Positions 1 through 8,947 of a stretch of DNA of 64,000 nucleotides are shown here, one piece after another (the stretch's first letter is position 1; every line of letters starts with the position of its first letter). The notes under the pieces are model-generated. The model had not been told where the DNA came from. It saw nothing but the letters and a program-made list of their open reading frames with translations, and made no database searches. The stretch covers positions 868,001 through 932,000 of the forward strand of contig OZ345376.1 in assembly GCA_977006965.1 (NCBI GenBank), in the 5' to 3' direction. This DNA comes from Phymatolithon calcareum. Taxonomy: Eukaryota > Rhodophyta > Florideophyceae > Hapalidiales. The translations under genes and the position numbers were made by a program.

Positions 1-590
1 ATCCAATAGTCCTTGCAGTGCAGCGGGTGATTTCGCAGAGAGAAGAACATCGTCTGCGAAGAGGATAGCCGGAACTTCAGCCCAGGTTTTTGATGCCCGG
101 CTCATTCGCTCTACGAATTCATCCATGAAGATGTTTGTTTGTTTGTTTATTGCATGATATTCGAGCTACGCTAAGGTAGCTCACATCTAGGGGGCCTCTA
201 AGATGTTCATGAGCTGGATCCATTCTGGGTACTCGCGTAACTGCTTCCCGCGAGTACTGCGGCACACCACTACACGGCGAAATCCGTGTGCCCTTCGCGG
301 AACGTAATTCAATTCTTGTTTGGGACAGGACTCGAACCGGCGACCTCACATTCCTTCCTGTATCATACCGAAACATGCGCACAGGTGCGCGGAGGCAGTT
401 TTACCACTATACCACAGGTGGTGATGAAGATGTTGTATAGGCTTGGACTGAGAGGGGACCCTTGTGGGACCCCCCTGTCCACTAGAAACCAGTTCCTGTT
501 CGCATCACCAATTTTTGCTACCCAGGATGGTGTCAAGAACGCCTCGGCCATTGCGCAGATCTCCTTGGGCAGTACTTGTCTCATTCTGTG
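1..590 (-). pseudogene. Reverse transcriptase fragment of family X copy 1
   Basis: From 584 downward the minus strand encodes a peptide matching the X RT at 9150-9320, including the GVPQGSPLSP box and the start of the YNIFMD motif. The match stops at the SINE and resumes at 125-1 with the FADD-containing part (rc of bases 1-125). The F-A-D-D catalytic pair is present. The fragment is non-functional because the 5' half of RT is missing and a SINE splits it. Confidence 0.85.
136..423 (-). mobile_element. tRNA-derived SINE inserted in an RT fragment
   Basis: A 288-bp insertion is flanked by an 11-bp direct repeat, ATGAAGATGTT, at 125-135 and 424-434. The uninterrupted X copy at about 9305-9320 shows the empty site. 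On the minus strand the element begins with a tRNA-like head. An A box TGGTATAGTGG (rc of 404-414) and a perfect B box GGTTCGAGTCC (rc of 328-338) are present, as in an internal pol III promoter. The gap between boxes is longer than in most tRNAs and contains a small GCGCA/TGCGC hairpin. The 3' end is a short (CAAA)n-type tail next to the left repeat. The source tRNA is not certain (Gly/Asp/His-like D arm). The SINE class is seen directly; activity is inferred. Confidence 0.85.
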
Positions 591-877
591 ATCAGTACAT
601 GTGCTTTCTCCGTAGAGTGGCGGAATGTGACCTTTGCGGAAAGACCTTTTCGTGTGAGGAGCGCGACACCACCTCGGACTTTAGAATGTGGGGCACATGG
701 GCGAGTTGTGGATACCTCCTCATACCGCACGCGCAGTCGTTGGTCCGCTTTTTTCCACGTCTGCATTAGATCAAGTTCTCCTCGAACAGCTGTGTGACCA
801 TACGGGGCACTTCCGAAGACCCTCCGGCGTTGTAAGTACATAGTTTTAAGGAAATTTTCTGGTTCATTGAGTGTCAC
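581..877 (-). pseudogene. Unassigned open stretch between endonuclease and RT of family X copy 1
   Basis: Ninety-eight codons stay open on the minus strand, ending where RT homology begins. A phrase near the C-terminus, RGGVALLTRKGL, resembles the glycine-rich strand of LINE endonucleases (GGVA-L). It probably belongs to the endonuclease domain of the same element. The remaining residues show no motif I can name, and the ORF ends at a deletion junction. Confidence 0.45.
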
Positions 878-879
878 AG

Positions 880-1155
880 GAGGACGGGTTGGGCTCTGAT
901 GAGAAAGGCGATACCTCGTCTTGGTAGGCTGGTTCTTGATTTCCTTTGACCATGACTAGAGATTGGTGAGGTATTGCGTGGGGTCATTTCGCACGGCCAT
1001 GAAAATGGACTACAATCGGGACTTCCCAGATGCGTTTCAGTTAGTGCAGCTACTCACAAACCGGATATTCTAATGGCATCCATTATCATGGGTGCTTTGT
1101 TTTCGGCGCCAGCGACATTGAAAGTGAGAAATTTGGCCTCTATGATTGAGCTTGG
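880..1155 (-). pseudogene. Endonuclease (APE-type) N-terminal part, family X copy 1
   Basis: On the minus strand a frame reads KFLTFNVAG near its start and ALTETHLG further on. These correspond to the beta-strand start and the E-T catalytic motif of AP-endonuclease-like LINE nucleases. An in-frame TGA lies just before the ALTETH motif, and the frame closes at about 890. The position directly after ORF1 fits the 5' end of ORF2. Confidence 0.6.
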
Positions 1156-1626
1156 GCGTTTGCGTTCTCCCCAGTCGAGACATCTAAGCTTCCAGGTACT
1201 AGTACGATCTTTAGTGAGTCTTGTTTCCGAGCTGGATTAGCTAGTCTGGCGGGACTGTCGACGAGTTTTGGGGCCTTTGTGGAGCCAGCGTTGGTGTTTT
1301 CATCCGTTTCTTGGCGAGCCTGTGCATCCAGGAGGACTTTCGGTATGGACTTAGATGCTTCAGATCTGCTCTGAGCTTGGGTCCTCGTTTTAAAGAGCTC
1401 TTGCCTTTCAGTTCCCCGAAGTGAATTGAGTTGCATGCTAGCCCACTCGGACTGTCTTTCGTAATAACTCTAAGCGCATGTGTTGTTTCTTGCTTTGGTG
1501 TTCACTGCTGCGTACTGCATTCGTGTCTGGTATGCTTCGAGGTGTTGGATTTTGCGAAGCATGGGAGCCGTAATCAGCCTGTGTCCTTTCATCTTGATTT
1601 CAAGAGGCGAGAAGTCTTTGAGATGA

Positions 1627-2209
1627 AGAAGAAGAAGAGGGAATTTTTATTATAGTGTTACTAATGCATCTGCTGACGCTTGGGGCAACACTTCTGGCGA
1701 GACACGAGGAATCAATCGGAACCCAAAAGCTCCATTTCTCTAAAAGTGGCATAGTCGGCAAAATTCCAAAATCTACCTCTGGTCTCACAGAAGAGATCTC
1801 GAGGGGGAAAATCATATCGCTTCTATTACCACGCAGAGTGTACCGTCTTTTGACGAGCGACGGTACGCATATGGGAGTTTGCGACGTCCCGAGTCGTTTC
1901 TGCGCCGAGGAGCCATGGGCGAGTTTAGCGACTTCCCGGGTCCGTCGTGCCGCGCGGCGATCCACGCGGGGGGTTACTGACGCCCCCAATCTTGTCTGCG
2001 CCCGAGCGCCTTGGGCAATTTTTGCGACATCCTGGGTCGTCCGTGCCGTGCATCTCTTTTGGGGCTTACTCTCGCTCGGCCTGCCCGCCGATCCGCGCAG
2101 GGGAGTTTGCGACTTTCCAAGTCGTTTCTGCGCCGAGGAGCTATGGGCGAGTTTAGCGATTTCCCGGGTCAGTGCATAGAAGAAGGCTGGATATGCCTAA
2201 TAGCGAAAT
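1627..2209 (-). mobile_element. 5'-truncated 3' end of a family Z LINE inserted in ORF1
   Basis: The insert is bounded by a 14-bp repeat, AGTCTTTGAGATGA, at 1613-1626 and 2210-2223. Its left part (1640-1840) matches the 3' end of the family-Z element at 17485-17690, including the CTCGAGGGGGAAA stretch and the TGCATCTGCTGACGCT stretch. The GAA-rich bases at the left border are the 3' tail, so the element lies on the minus strand. Its interior holds a triplicated block (see next entry). Confidence 0.8.
1850..2171 (-). repeat. Three diverged tandem copies of a ~113-bp unit, open on the minus strand
   Basis: The blocks at about 1875-1950, 1990-2060 and 2100-2171 share the phrase 'tttctgcgccgaggagc' or a diverged form of it. 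On the minus strand all three are in one open frame. Each gives a variant of AKLAHGSSAQKRLG followed by S-x-TP and an Arg-rich linker. The unit is about 38 codons. It sits upstream of the Z-type 3' end, so it could be the C-terminus of a LINE protein or merely repeated UTR. I do not recognise the peptide. Confidence 0.6.
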
Positions 2210-2571
2210 AGTCTTTGAGATGAGTGAATTGTAAAGAACGCATGACTGTAACAAGCTGGTTGACATGCGACTTGTCCACTAGAATTTCGATTGCATAGTC
2301 CCGACGTTTTTAATGCTAAGTATTGCACAGATCGATGTGAGCGGCGGTTTGAGCAGTTTTCTGAGTTGTCCAATCTTTCCTCTCGCGAAGCTCCCAAAGT
2401 ATTCTGCCTGTATATTTGCCTTACGTCGTTTGGTTTTAGAACGGAAATAGGAGAAGTCGGCGAAAACTGACTTGACTTTTGAAGCCAAAGGACTGGGTAG
2501 TGCAACTGCTGGGACCGAGGGGCAAGATGCTATCTGTGCCCAGGAAATCTTAGGGCTTGCTTCTTCAATTG

Positions 2572-3805
2572 CCCTCGTGGATTACGTCAGCAGGCGATGA
2601 TACACGAACATGGTGCATTATCGATCGAGGAGTACCTCAAGGGTCCCCACTGAGCCCGTGCCTGTACAATATCTTCATGGACACATTCGCGGAAGCGGTC
2701 TCCAAGGTCCCCAGCGACGTCTCTGAAAATCCAGCGCATCTGTTCGCTGACGATGTCCAGCTGCAATCAAAGGATGGAGAAGGAATGCAGAAGCTACTTG
2801 ATCTAGCGGCTACCTGGGCGAAGGAAAATGGTATGATCTGGAACACAAAGCCAGGAAAGAGCGAGATCCTTAAATAGAAGGGACTCAGGGAAACACACCT
2901 TCCACATTGCGGGTCGAGTTCTTCATCAAGCTTGGAGGCTCTCGTATCTCGGTATAAGCATGAACCACAAAGGCGTAACAGACGACATGGCGTTATCAAG
3001 AGTACGAAATGCAGTGGGGTGCATACACAAACTGCGGGAAATTGGAGTCAATGTTCGAGGCTTTCAGCCTGTGACATGCATTAGAATCTTCAAGTCGCTT
3101 ATTTTGCCAAAGTGGGAGTATGCACTCCACGTCACGCCTCTGACAAAGCGATTACAATCAGCAATCGAATCTGCAGAAGGTTTATTCTTCAAGTATGTTT
3201 TTGGGACATATGCCCAGCACCGCCATGGAAGAATGCGAGTTCTGTGCCGACTAGAACCACCTGCCATGAGGAGAAGACACCAAGTAGAAAGGTTCTCTGC
3301 GAGTCTAGTGAGACAGAAGAAGCGCCTCGACGAAGCAGATGAGTATTCTGGGAGAGATGAAGACATTAAGGAGGCAACCAAGGACATAGAGTGCCTCAAG
3401 AAATATGAAGATCTGCAGCAAGCTCTCGATAAAGCCAAGGACGGCTCAGTCTCAAAGAAAGGGCGACGAAAAGAAATAATTGAGTTATGGGCAGAGGAAG
3501 AAGAGGGAAGATCGCTCGAGATACCAACTGATTCGAAAAATCTACCGATGGTTCTCCGTGTAAGAGAAAGGTCTACACGGTTGCGATGCCTACGGTTGAT
3601 ATTCAATAGAGCACCTCTTTGGAGAAAATCAGTACTTGGTGCATACTTTGGTGTCACAGCCGTGATTGAGCTGGTCGCGCTCCAACGCATTCTATCTTCA
3701 TCCAAGATTAGTCCTGAAATTGAATATGAATGTAAGCGACTCACTGGAGCACTTGTTGGGAGAGAAAGACGAATCATGGATATACTGAATAGTCAAACTA
3801 CGTGA
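2572..3805 (+). pseudogene. RT and C-terminal region of family Y copy 1
   Basis: The first frame (2572-2875) carries CIIDRGVPQGSPLSPCLYN and HLFADDVQLQ, the RT palm motifs including the catalytic Asp pair. It ends in TAG at 2874. A second frame (2960-3805, 281 codons) holds the thumb and C-terminal region: SLILPKWEYALH, then a basic, coiled-coil-rich stretch, with no RNase H. The two parts match the larger copy at 46018-48154. At least one frameshift and one stop separate them, so no full protein is made. Confidence 0.85.
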
Positions 3806-3885
3806 GCTTAGAAAATCGTGCGAAAGCGACCCTGTTACTCTTCAAGAGAGGCCTTGGGAGCTTTTAAAATAAATCAACACATATC
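2572..3885 (+). mobile_element. 5'-truncated LINE, family Y copy 1
   Basis: The insert has a 12-bp TSD, CTTCTTCAATTG, at 2560-2571 and 3886-3897. It starts inside RT and ends with a short AT-rich 3' end (GCTTTTAAAATAAATCAAC). The same end is seen in family-Y copy 2 at 48205-48235. It lies in the opposite orientation to the X ORF1 it interrupts. Confidence 0.9.
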
Positions 3886-4334
3886 CTTCTTCAATTGTGT
3901 CTTTGGGATGACCATCTGTCTGGGCAGCTGGATTTTTGTTTCCAAAGCGTTCGGGCTGCCGAGACTTTTATCGGTGATTTGCGAAGGCTGATTGACATGA
4001 ACCGGGGCAGGGGGGCTGATGGTCACAATAGCTGGAAATTCGGGGTGCAGTGATGCAATCTGCGCTATCGTGTTGAGCCTCGCAACTACGACCGTCAATT
4101 GTCGCTTTAGGGATTCGATCTTGCTCATGTCTGATTGACAGCAAGCGCATGGAGTTTCTTGTCGTCGTTCCCGGCCTGGTGGCAATGGTTCCTTTCTTGT
4201 GCTTTTCTCTCAGTGCTGGTCTATCGGCATGTTCAATAATCCTGTAAAGGGGTCTTCCTTGAGTGGTTTTCTTACATACAGAGCAGAACAGCTTCTTTAC
4301 CTATCCTGCGTACCAACGCGGGGATCCAATGTCG

Positions 4335-5082
4335 CAGCACTTCCGGCAGCTTTCCATCGACGGGAAATACTAGCTTTCAAGATTCTGAGAAGGACAATGG
4401 CGAAGAAAGAAAAGTTTCTGATACCAGAGAGAAGAAATTCAGAAGAGCTTCAAGCCACAAGTAACGACATCACATCGATGGAAACCAGAGAACCGTTTGA
4501 TGAAGCGATGAAGCACATAATAGCGAACCAATCTGCAGAAGAACTCCGATCAGCATTCCTGACAAAGGAAGGAGAGAGCCTTGAATCGAAGAGAAAGAGG
4601 AAAATTCCGTACGACAAGACAAGAGAACTCCCTGCAATACTCAAATTTCCACAACTGAAACACAGGCAACTGGCGGTTCAGTACGCCTTTGGAAGATTTC
4701 CCCAAGTGGCTACCACACTGATGGCAGATAGATTCGGAAACAAAGTCAGATAGCACATGGAGACCCTGGATCGCAACTTGCCAGCCTATGAACTCAAAGA
4801 AGACGACAGAGCGGCAACTGAGAAGGCATTAGATGACCTTTTGCTCTTCAGCAAAAGCATCATCTAGAGTATGCAGCATGAAGAAGACAAGTACTGAAAG
4901 AAGAAGCGACGCCTCGAAACTGTTACGAAGAGCAATCAAAACAACCGAACACATGCTAGGGTCCCAGATAGAATGCCAGACATAAGAGTAGAGCCGCCCT
5001 AGCGAGGGCAGCACCTGAGGAAGCCCTGCCCGTATATTCGTATGACTGCGGGGCTTTAAAAAAATTGCAATAAAAAAATTGT
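4335..5082 (+). mobile_element. 5'-truncated 3' end of a family X LINE (copy 3)
   Basis: Bases 4350-4860 encode the family-X C-terminus (KRKRKIPYDKTRELPAILK and HRQLAVQYAFGRFPQ), about 80% like the copy at 9895-10395. They are followed by the 3' UTR and the AT-rich tail near 5060-5082. The exact 5' junction with the minus-strand X copy 1 lies at 4310-4355, and I found no convincing TSD. A second copy of the UTR and tail lies inverted at 6915-7110. Confidence 0.75.
4350..4753 (+). pseudogene. C-terminal fragment of family X ORF2
   Basis: The open frame from about 4350 to the TAG at 4751 carries the conserved motifs REILAFK-LRR, KRKRKIPYDKTREL and GRFPQV. It is a fragment of the post-RT region whose role is not known. 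The upstream 50 codons of the same open frame (4199-4350) are not LINE-coding and belong to the flanking X copy 1, read on the wrong strand. Confidence 0.75.
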
Positions 5083-6226
5083 TTGCAGAGATTGCAGCCA
5101 TCCTTGGAACCTTCCTTGCCGCACATCTTCCTGGAGCAAAGCGATCCTGGAGAATCGCGCGTTGCTACTTGGGGCGATGTCGCTCGCCGTGATCGTTCAT
5201 CCTCTCTCGCTTGAGGATCGGGCTCCTTTCCGCCCGGATCGGCGGCGCCATCGTCTCCTTCGCGAGCGGAGGCTTCCGCACTTGTCGGTGTCGTCGATAT
5301 CGCGGGGCGGAAACCTTGAAATTTGCCTGTTTTTTGGTACTGTTCAACGTTCGGCACGGTGAACCAGTCTCTTTCCCCCCTAGAAAATGCGAAGATAAGC
5401 CATGAAATAAGAAAATTGTCACAAGTCCGCTGCACATGAACCTGGAGACATCTTGCGATCCGTTGAACGTTCCTATTGTCGTAACACAACGGTGCGATAC
5501 CGAGAAGCCATACTCGTGAACGACACTGAACGCTTGATAGATTATCTCGACTGCGCGTAATTATCTGCAAACTCACAGTGAACGGCATACTCACAGCGAA
5601 CAGCTTGCTCACACTGCCTTGCGTTCGCCCGACACTGAGCCGTCTGTTTTGCGTTCGACGATTCGAGAGCTTCTGTCACTAATCATAGCTCACAACTTAG
5701 GCAGTATAAATAAAGCAAACTAGCGCAAGCCCAACGAAGGGCAAGTTGGAACCAAGCAAGCCACAGTACGTGCAAAACCTTCTTCACCTACCCTGTGTCT
5801 ACGGGCGTCTGGCGTACGCGCACCTGTGCGACACAAACACCACCGGTTGGCAATTGATGCGCTGGCCGAGTGAGGGACGATTGCCGGCTTGCAGAAACAT
5901 TGCACAAGCACCCAAGTGGTCCCGTTATTATCTTCTGAGTTTACCCTATCCAGAGGGTAATCTCATCCTCCGATTCATTGCGCCTGCACATCGCAATCGC
6001 AAGATTCAGTGGAGGTTTTTCGACGAAAATAAGATTCAAACGTTTGTTTAGCTGGCGAATTTGGACGAAGTATGTTGGCACATTGAAGCGTTGCACATAA
6101 CGTGCACCGCGAGAAGCCGCGGGATCGAAGACCTGTGTCAAGCCTTCGTCACGCTTTCCATAAATTTACCGATTCTGCAACAAGACCTACTGATCCAAAG
6201 TTCCTCACCAGTTACCAATGACGATG
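5083..6226. other. Unassigned region with a TATA-like box
   Basis: A GC-richer stretch (5100-5330) and a mixed stretch follow the LINE tail. Long frames exist on both strands (for example 4956-5612 minus), but they overlap LINE tail sequence and show no known domain. A good TATA-type word, GTATAAATAA, lies at 5702-5711, followed by an unassigned 101-codon plus frame (5746-6051). This could be a promoter of a dead element or chance. I support no gene here. Confidence 0.3.
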
Positions 6227-6666
6227 AATATCTTCCTGTCCATGAAGTTTGCATACATGAGCAGATCACAGGACGCTTCGGCAACGAGAACGTGGAACCC
6301 CCACTCAAAATACGGTGGACGTGCGGAAACGAAAACGAAGGTACAACATCGGAATGGACACTAAAAGTGTTGAAGAGAACAGCAAAAGGAAGAATGCTGC
6401 TCAGAAGACTAAGATGGCATCCGATTTCACCGCGCTTCCCATGGTGGTTGGTTGGAAGCGCGGTGAAATCCGATGCCATCTTAGTCTTCTGAGCAGCATT
6501 CTTCCTTTTGCTGTTCTCTTCAACACTTTTAGTGTCCATTCCGATGTTGTACCTTCGTTTTCGTTTCCGCACGTCCACCGTATTTTGAGTGGGGGTTCCA
6601 TATTGTCGTTGCCGAAGCGTCCTGTGCTCTGCTCATGCATACCATCTTCATCCACAGGAAGATATT
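6227..6666. repeat. Long foldback: 213-bp inverted arms with a 14-bp loop
   Basis: Arms 6227-6439 and 6454-6666 are reverse complements. The inner 147 bp (6293-6439 against 6454-6600) pair without a mismatch; the outer part has a few. The loop is CATGGTGGTTGGTT. Both strands therefore show the same open frame (about 145 codons each way), which is a mirror artefact and not evidence of a gene. The near-perfect arms mean a recent inverted duplication or recent gene conversion. Transcription would give a very stable hairpin RNA. Confidence 0.95.
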
Positions 6667-7368
6667 TTCTCTATGAGGGTATAGGGATAAGCCGTGAATA
6701 CGCATTCCTTAACCAAAATTCTTCCGCAGAAAGGCTATTGGGTTTTCGATAAATTCACCAACAGTCAAGTATTTCCCCCAACGTAGCTAAGGAAAGGTCG
6801 ATACGAAAGATGGCGGGGAGAGAGATGAGGTTGGTCAATGGCTTTTGGGGTTAGGTGAAGGCAATGTAGATAAGCGAAAAGGTGAGAGAGATTTTTATTC
6901 GGCGCGGGTGATCTTTTTTTTTATTGCATTTTTTTTAAAGCCCCGCAGTCATACGAATATACGGGCAGGGCTTCCTCAGGTGCTGCCGTCGCTAGGGCGG
7001 CTCTACTTTTATGTCTGGCATTCTATCTGAGACCCTAGCATGTATTCGGTTGTTTTGATTGCTCTTCGTAGCAGTTTCGAGGCGTCGCTTCTTCTTTCAG
7101 TACAGGTCTGTCGGCGCGGGTGATCTGTAAAGTGCAAGTGATGAAGTGCACGCCGCTGAGCTCGGAGGTGGGTCACTAATGCGGCTGGGTAAATGAGTAA
7201 TTATTTCGTGAACAAGTGACTATTTCACGGCAAGTTTAGCATTAGGTGAAGTGCAAATACTTGACTGTCTGTGAATTTATCGAAAACCCAATAGCCTTTT
7301 TCTTCGGAAGAATCTTGGTTGAGGCATGGGTATTGACTGCTTATCCCTATACCAGCATAGAGAAAATT
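6664..7368. repeat. Inverted repeat pair, ~112-bp arms around a 480-bp interior
   Basis: Arm 6664-6774 is the reverse complement of 7255-7368 at roughly 85% identity (shared words TATAGGGATAAGC and CTATTGGGTTTTCGATAAAT). The interior holds an X tail insertion. Without it the interior is about 270 bp, so the structure looks like a small foldback or MITE-type element with long terminal inverted repeats. No transposase or TSD was found. Confidence 0.75.
6915..7110 (-). mobile_element. Family X 3' tail insertion (196 bp)
   Basis: The insertion is flanked by a 16-bp exact repeat, TCGGCGCGGGTGATCT, at 6899-6914 and 7111-7126. It is the reverse complement of 4890-5080 (family X 3' UTR and tail) at about 95% identity or better. 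The poly-T at its left border marks the 3' end, so it is a severely 5'-truncated insertion on the minus strand. Confidence 0.9.
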
Positions 7369-8129
7369 CGTGGCCATCTTGTAGAAGGTGAATAAAATAT
7401 GCACACTTCACCGTGTATAGTGCAATTTGCACGGAGAAGTTTAGTGCTTTTCACTATACAAGGTTTATTTAATGTTCTATTCTTTTAAGAATAGCACTGC
7501 TTCCTCAAGTGCCGATTAGCTTATATCAGCTCGGGTTCCTTGTTTAGTCTTCTTGTAATAACCTATTGTAGGTGAAATGCATCATAGAAACTGGGAAGAT
7601 GAGCCATAAAAGAAGAAAATTAGATAAATACAAACGTTTGTTTCGCAGTCAAGTTCGTAAAATCCTTCATGCCCCTTCAAAGAGCATTAAAACTCTAGAG
7701 CGTGACGATGATTTAGAATTCGTCGAAGATGTCGCCTGTACAAGTGTTCCATACTGGACGTCTGATAGGCCAAATGGCCAGAAATTCTCTTTACAAATTG
7801 TTTGTGTATAGTCGCATGTGTGCGATCCAGAAGCAAGTATCAACCGGAACTTGTTGGTCGAGTAGTTTCGTCTCGTGTCAGATTATGGGCCCAGGTAACG
7901 CCTGGAGTACAAACTCGGGGGTTTCGAACTCAAGCTTCCCCGTGGATCGTCCAAGTACCAACCGGAACTTGGTGGGCGAGTAGTTTGTCATGTGTCATAA
8001 ATTGATGATATTGATTTCTTGCTGCAAAATGAGGCGAATGATGCTATCGACAATGCTATGGATGCTCTTAATATCAATGGTCTTGCAACTGTATCTCCTT
8101 TGGATATGCTAAAGTTTACTTTCCCATAG
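7369..8129. other. No supported gene; short diverged duplication
   Basis: The region contains a palindromic GTGCAATTTGCAC word near 7430 and an unassigned 79-codon plus frame (7572-7811; basic start, then acidic). A duplicated block at about 7833-7885 and 7953-7999 shares 'accggaacttg(t/g)tgg(t/g)cgagtagttt'. The downstream Copia remnant may begin inside this stretch. Confidence 0.3.
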
Positions 8130-8880
8130 TACGAGTTGCACCCGCAACCCAATTCGTCAATTGGAAAATCATCAGAAAAAAGCTTGACCATATATCGTAC
8201 ACGATGTCGTCCGCAAGTTCAAACTTCACAACGCCGCCCCACTCGACAGCCCTTATTGCCATGGAGTGGACCTTAGCCTGACCAAAACACAGAGAAACCC
8301 AGACATGACATTCAAAAACCTATGAACAAGTTATAGATGAGCTACGATACCTAACAGACTGCACACAAGTCAACATCAACTGATTGTCAACAGTCTATCT
8401 CGAGCGTCACGAGCTCCATTAGAGAGCCATTCGAGACACCTGAAGAGTATTATCATATATATCAAAGGAACTCGAGTCTATGGCATTTTCTTCTGCTAAG
8501 GGCACGATCAGTTTACAACAATTGCTGACGCCAACTATGCAGTGCACACGGACACGAGCAAACCAATCACCGGGATTGTTCTTTCATAAAATGGCACACA
8601 TGGCAATCTACTGTGAGGGGGCTGCTATGAATTCTGCGTCGTTTGTTGAAAACGCCATGGCCTAATCCGACCGCCCCCGACACCGTTAATGATGGAGAAC
8701 AGAACGCGATTAAACTACTGCCCCCACTTGGCGTAGGAAGTACATTGGCATCCGCTATTACCACTGCAACACAAAGTCCAAACAAACGTCGAAAAACTGC
8801 AGTATCTACCAATACAAGATATGCCGGCAGTCATGTTCACGAAACCATTCAGACCAGAGCTCTTCCAAAATAAATCAACA
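8130..8880 (+). pseudogene. Ty1/Copia pol remnant: RNase H region
   Basis: Across several frames the plus strand gives the typical end of Copia pol. There is a segment like VRKFKLHNAAPLDSP, then DELRYLTDCTQVNIN (the LIGSL-YLT-TRPDI region). IYIKGTRVYGIFF follows, then ADANYAVHTDTSKPITGIV (RNase H core with the Asp of ADA-A and SITG) and MFTKPFRPELF (the end of the protein). Many stops and frameshifts are present. RT and integrase were not found upstream, so this is a 3' fragment. Confidence 0.75.
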
Positions 8881-8947
8881 TAGCTAGAATTAACCTTGTC
8901 TGCCCCTTCGTTACGCGGTAGCACGGCACAGCAGTGAGAAAATAGCA

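Larger units (their letters stand above)
1..4330 (-). mobile_element. Non-LTR retrotransposon, family X copy 1 (nested host element, runs off the left edge)
   Basis: Read on the minus strand, the order is ORF1 (about 4330 to 1140), apurinic-type endonuclease start (about 1150 to 880), an unassigned open stretch (877 to 581) and reverse transcriptase (590 to the window edge). That is the normal order of an ORF1/ORF2 LINE. The RT part is nearly identical to the X copy at 8948-10658. At about 590 the endonuclease side jumps straight into mid-RT, so an internal deletion is present. Three later insertions break it: a SINE (136-423), a family-Z tail (1627-2209) and a family-Y copy (2572-3885). Each has matching short direct repeats at its borders, and ORF1 reading frames resume across them. 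It is dead: stops and frameshifts occur in every domain. Confidence 0.85.
1140..4330 (-). pseudogene. ORF1 (RNA-binding/chaperone-like protein) of family X copy 1, split by two insertions
   Basis: Three blocks on the minus strand join when two later insertions are ignored. Block 4330-3886 holds a Cys-pair region (FCSVCKKTT) and a coiled-coil-like stretch (SKIESLKRQLTVV). Block 2571-2210 contains YFGSFARGKIGQLRKLL, a motif type seen in ORF1 proteins of fungal and protist LINEs, followed by a frameshift. Block 1626-1140 continues the same protein (KGHRLITAPMLRKIQ) with one internal stop. The reading frame crosses both TSD junctions, which shows the insertions came later. The function in the live element would be binding LINE RNA; this copy cannot make it. 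Confidence 0.7.

Noticed and set aside
3064-3777. 237-codon minus frame opposite the Y copy 1 C-terminal frame
   Set aside because: Antisense shadow of a well-conserved LINE frame; no motif of its own.
4956-5612. 218-codon minus-strand frame
   Set aside because: Its C-terminal third lies in the X LINE 3' UTR and tail read backwards, so it is not a native gene.
6138-6752. Two mirror-image open frames of about 145 codons on opposite strands starting with the same peptide
   Set aside because: They are the same sequence read from the two arms of the foldback; no domain and no independent support for coding.
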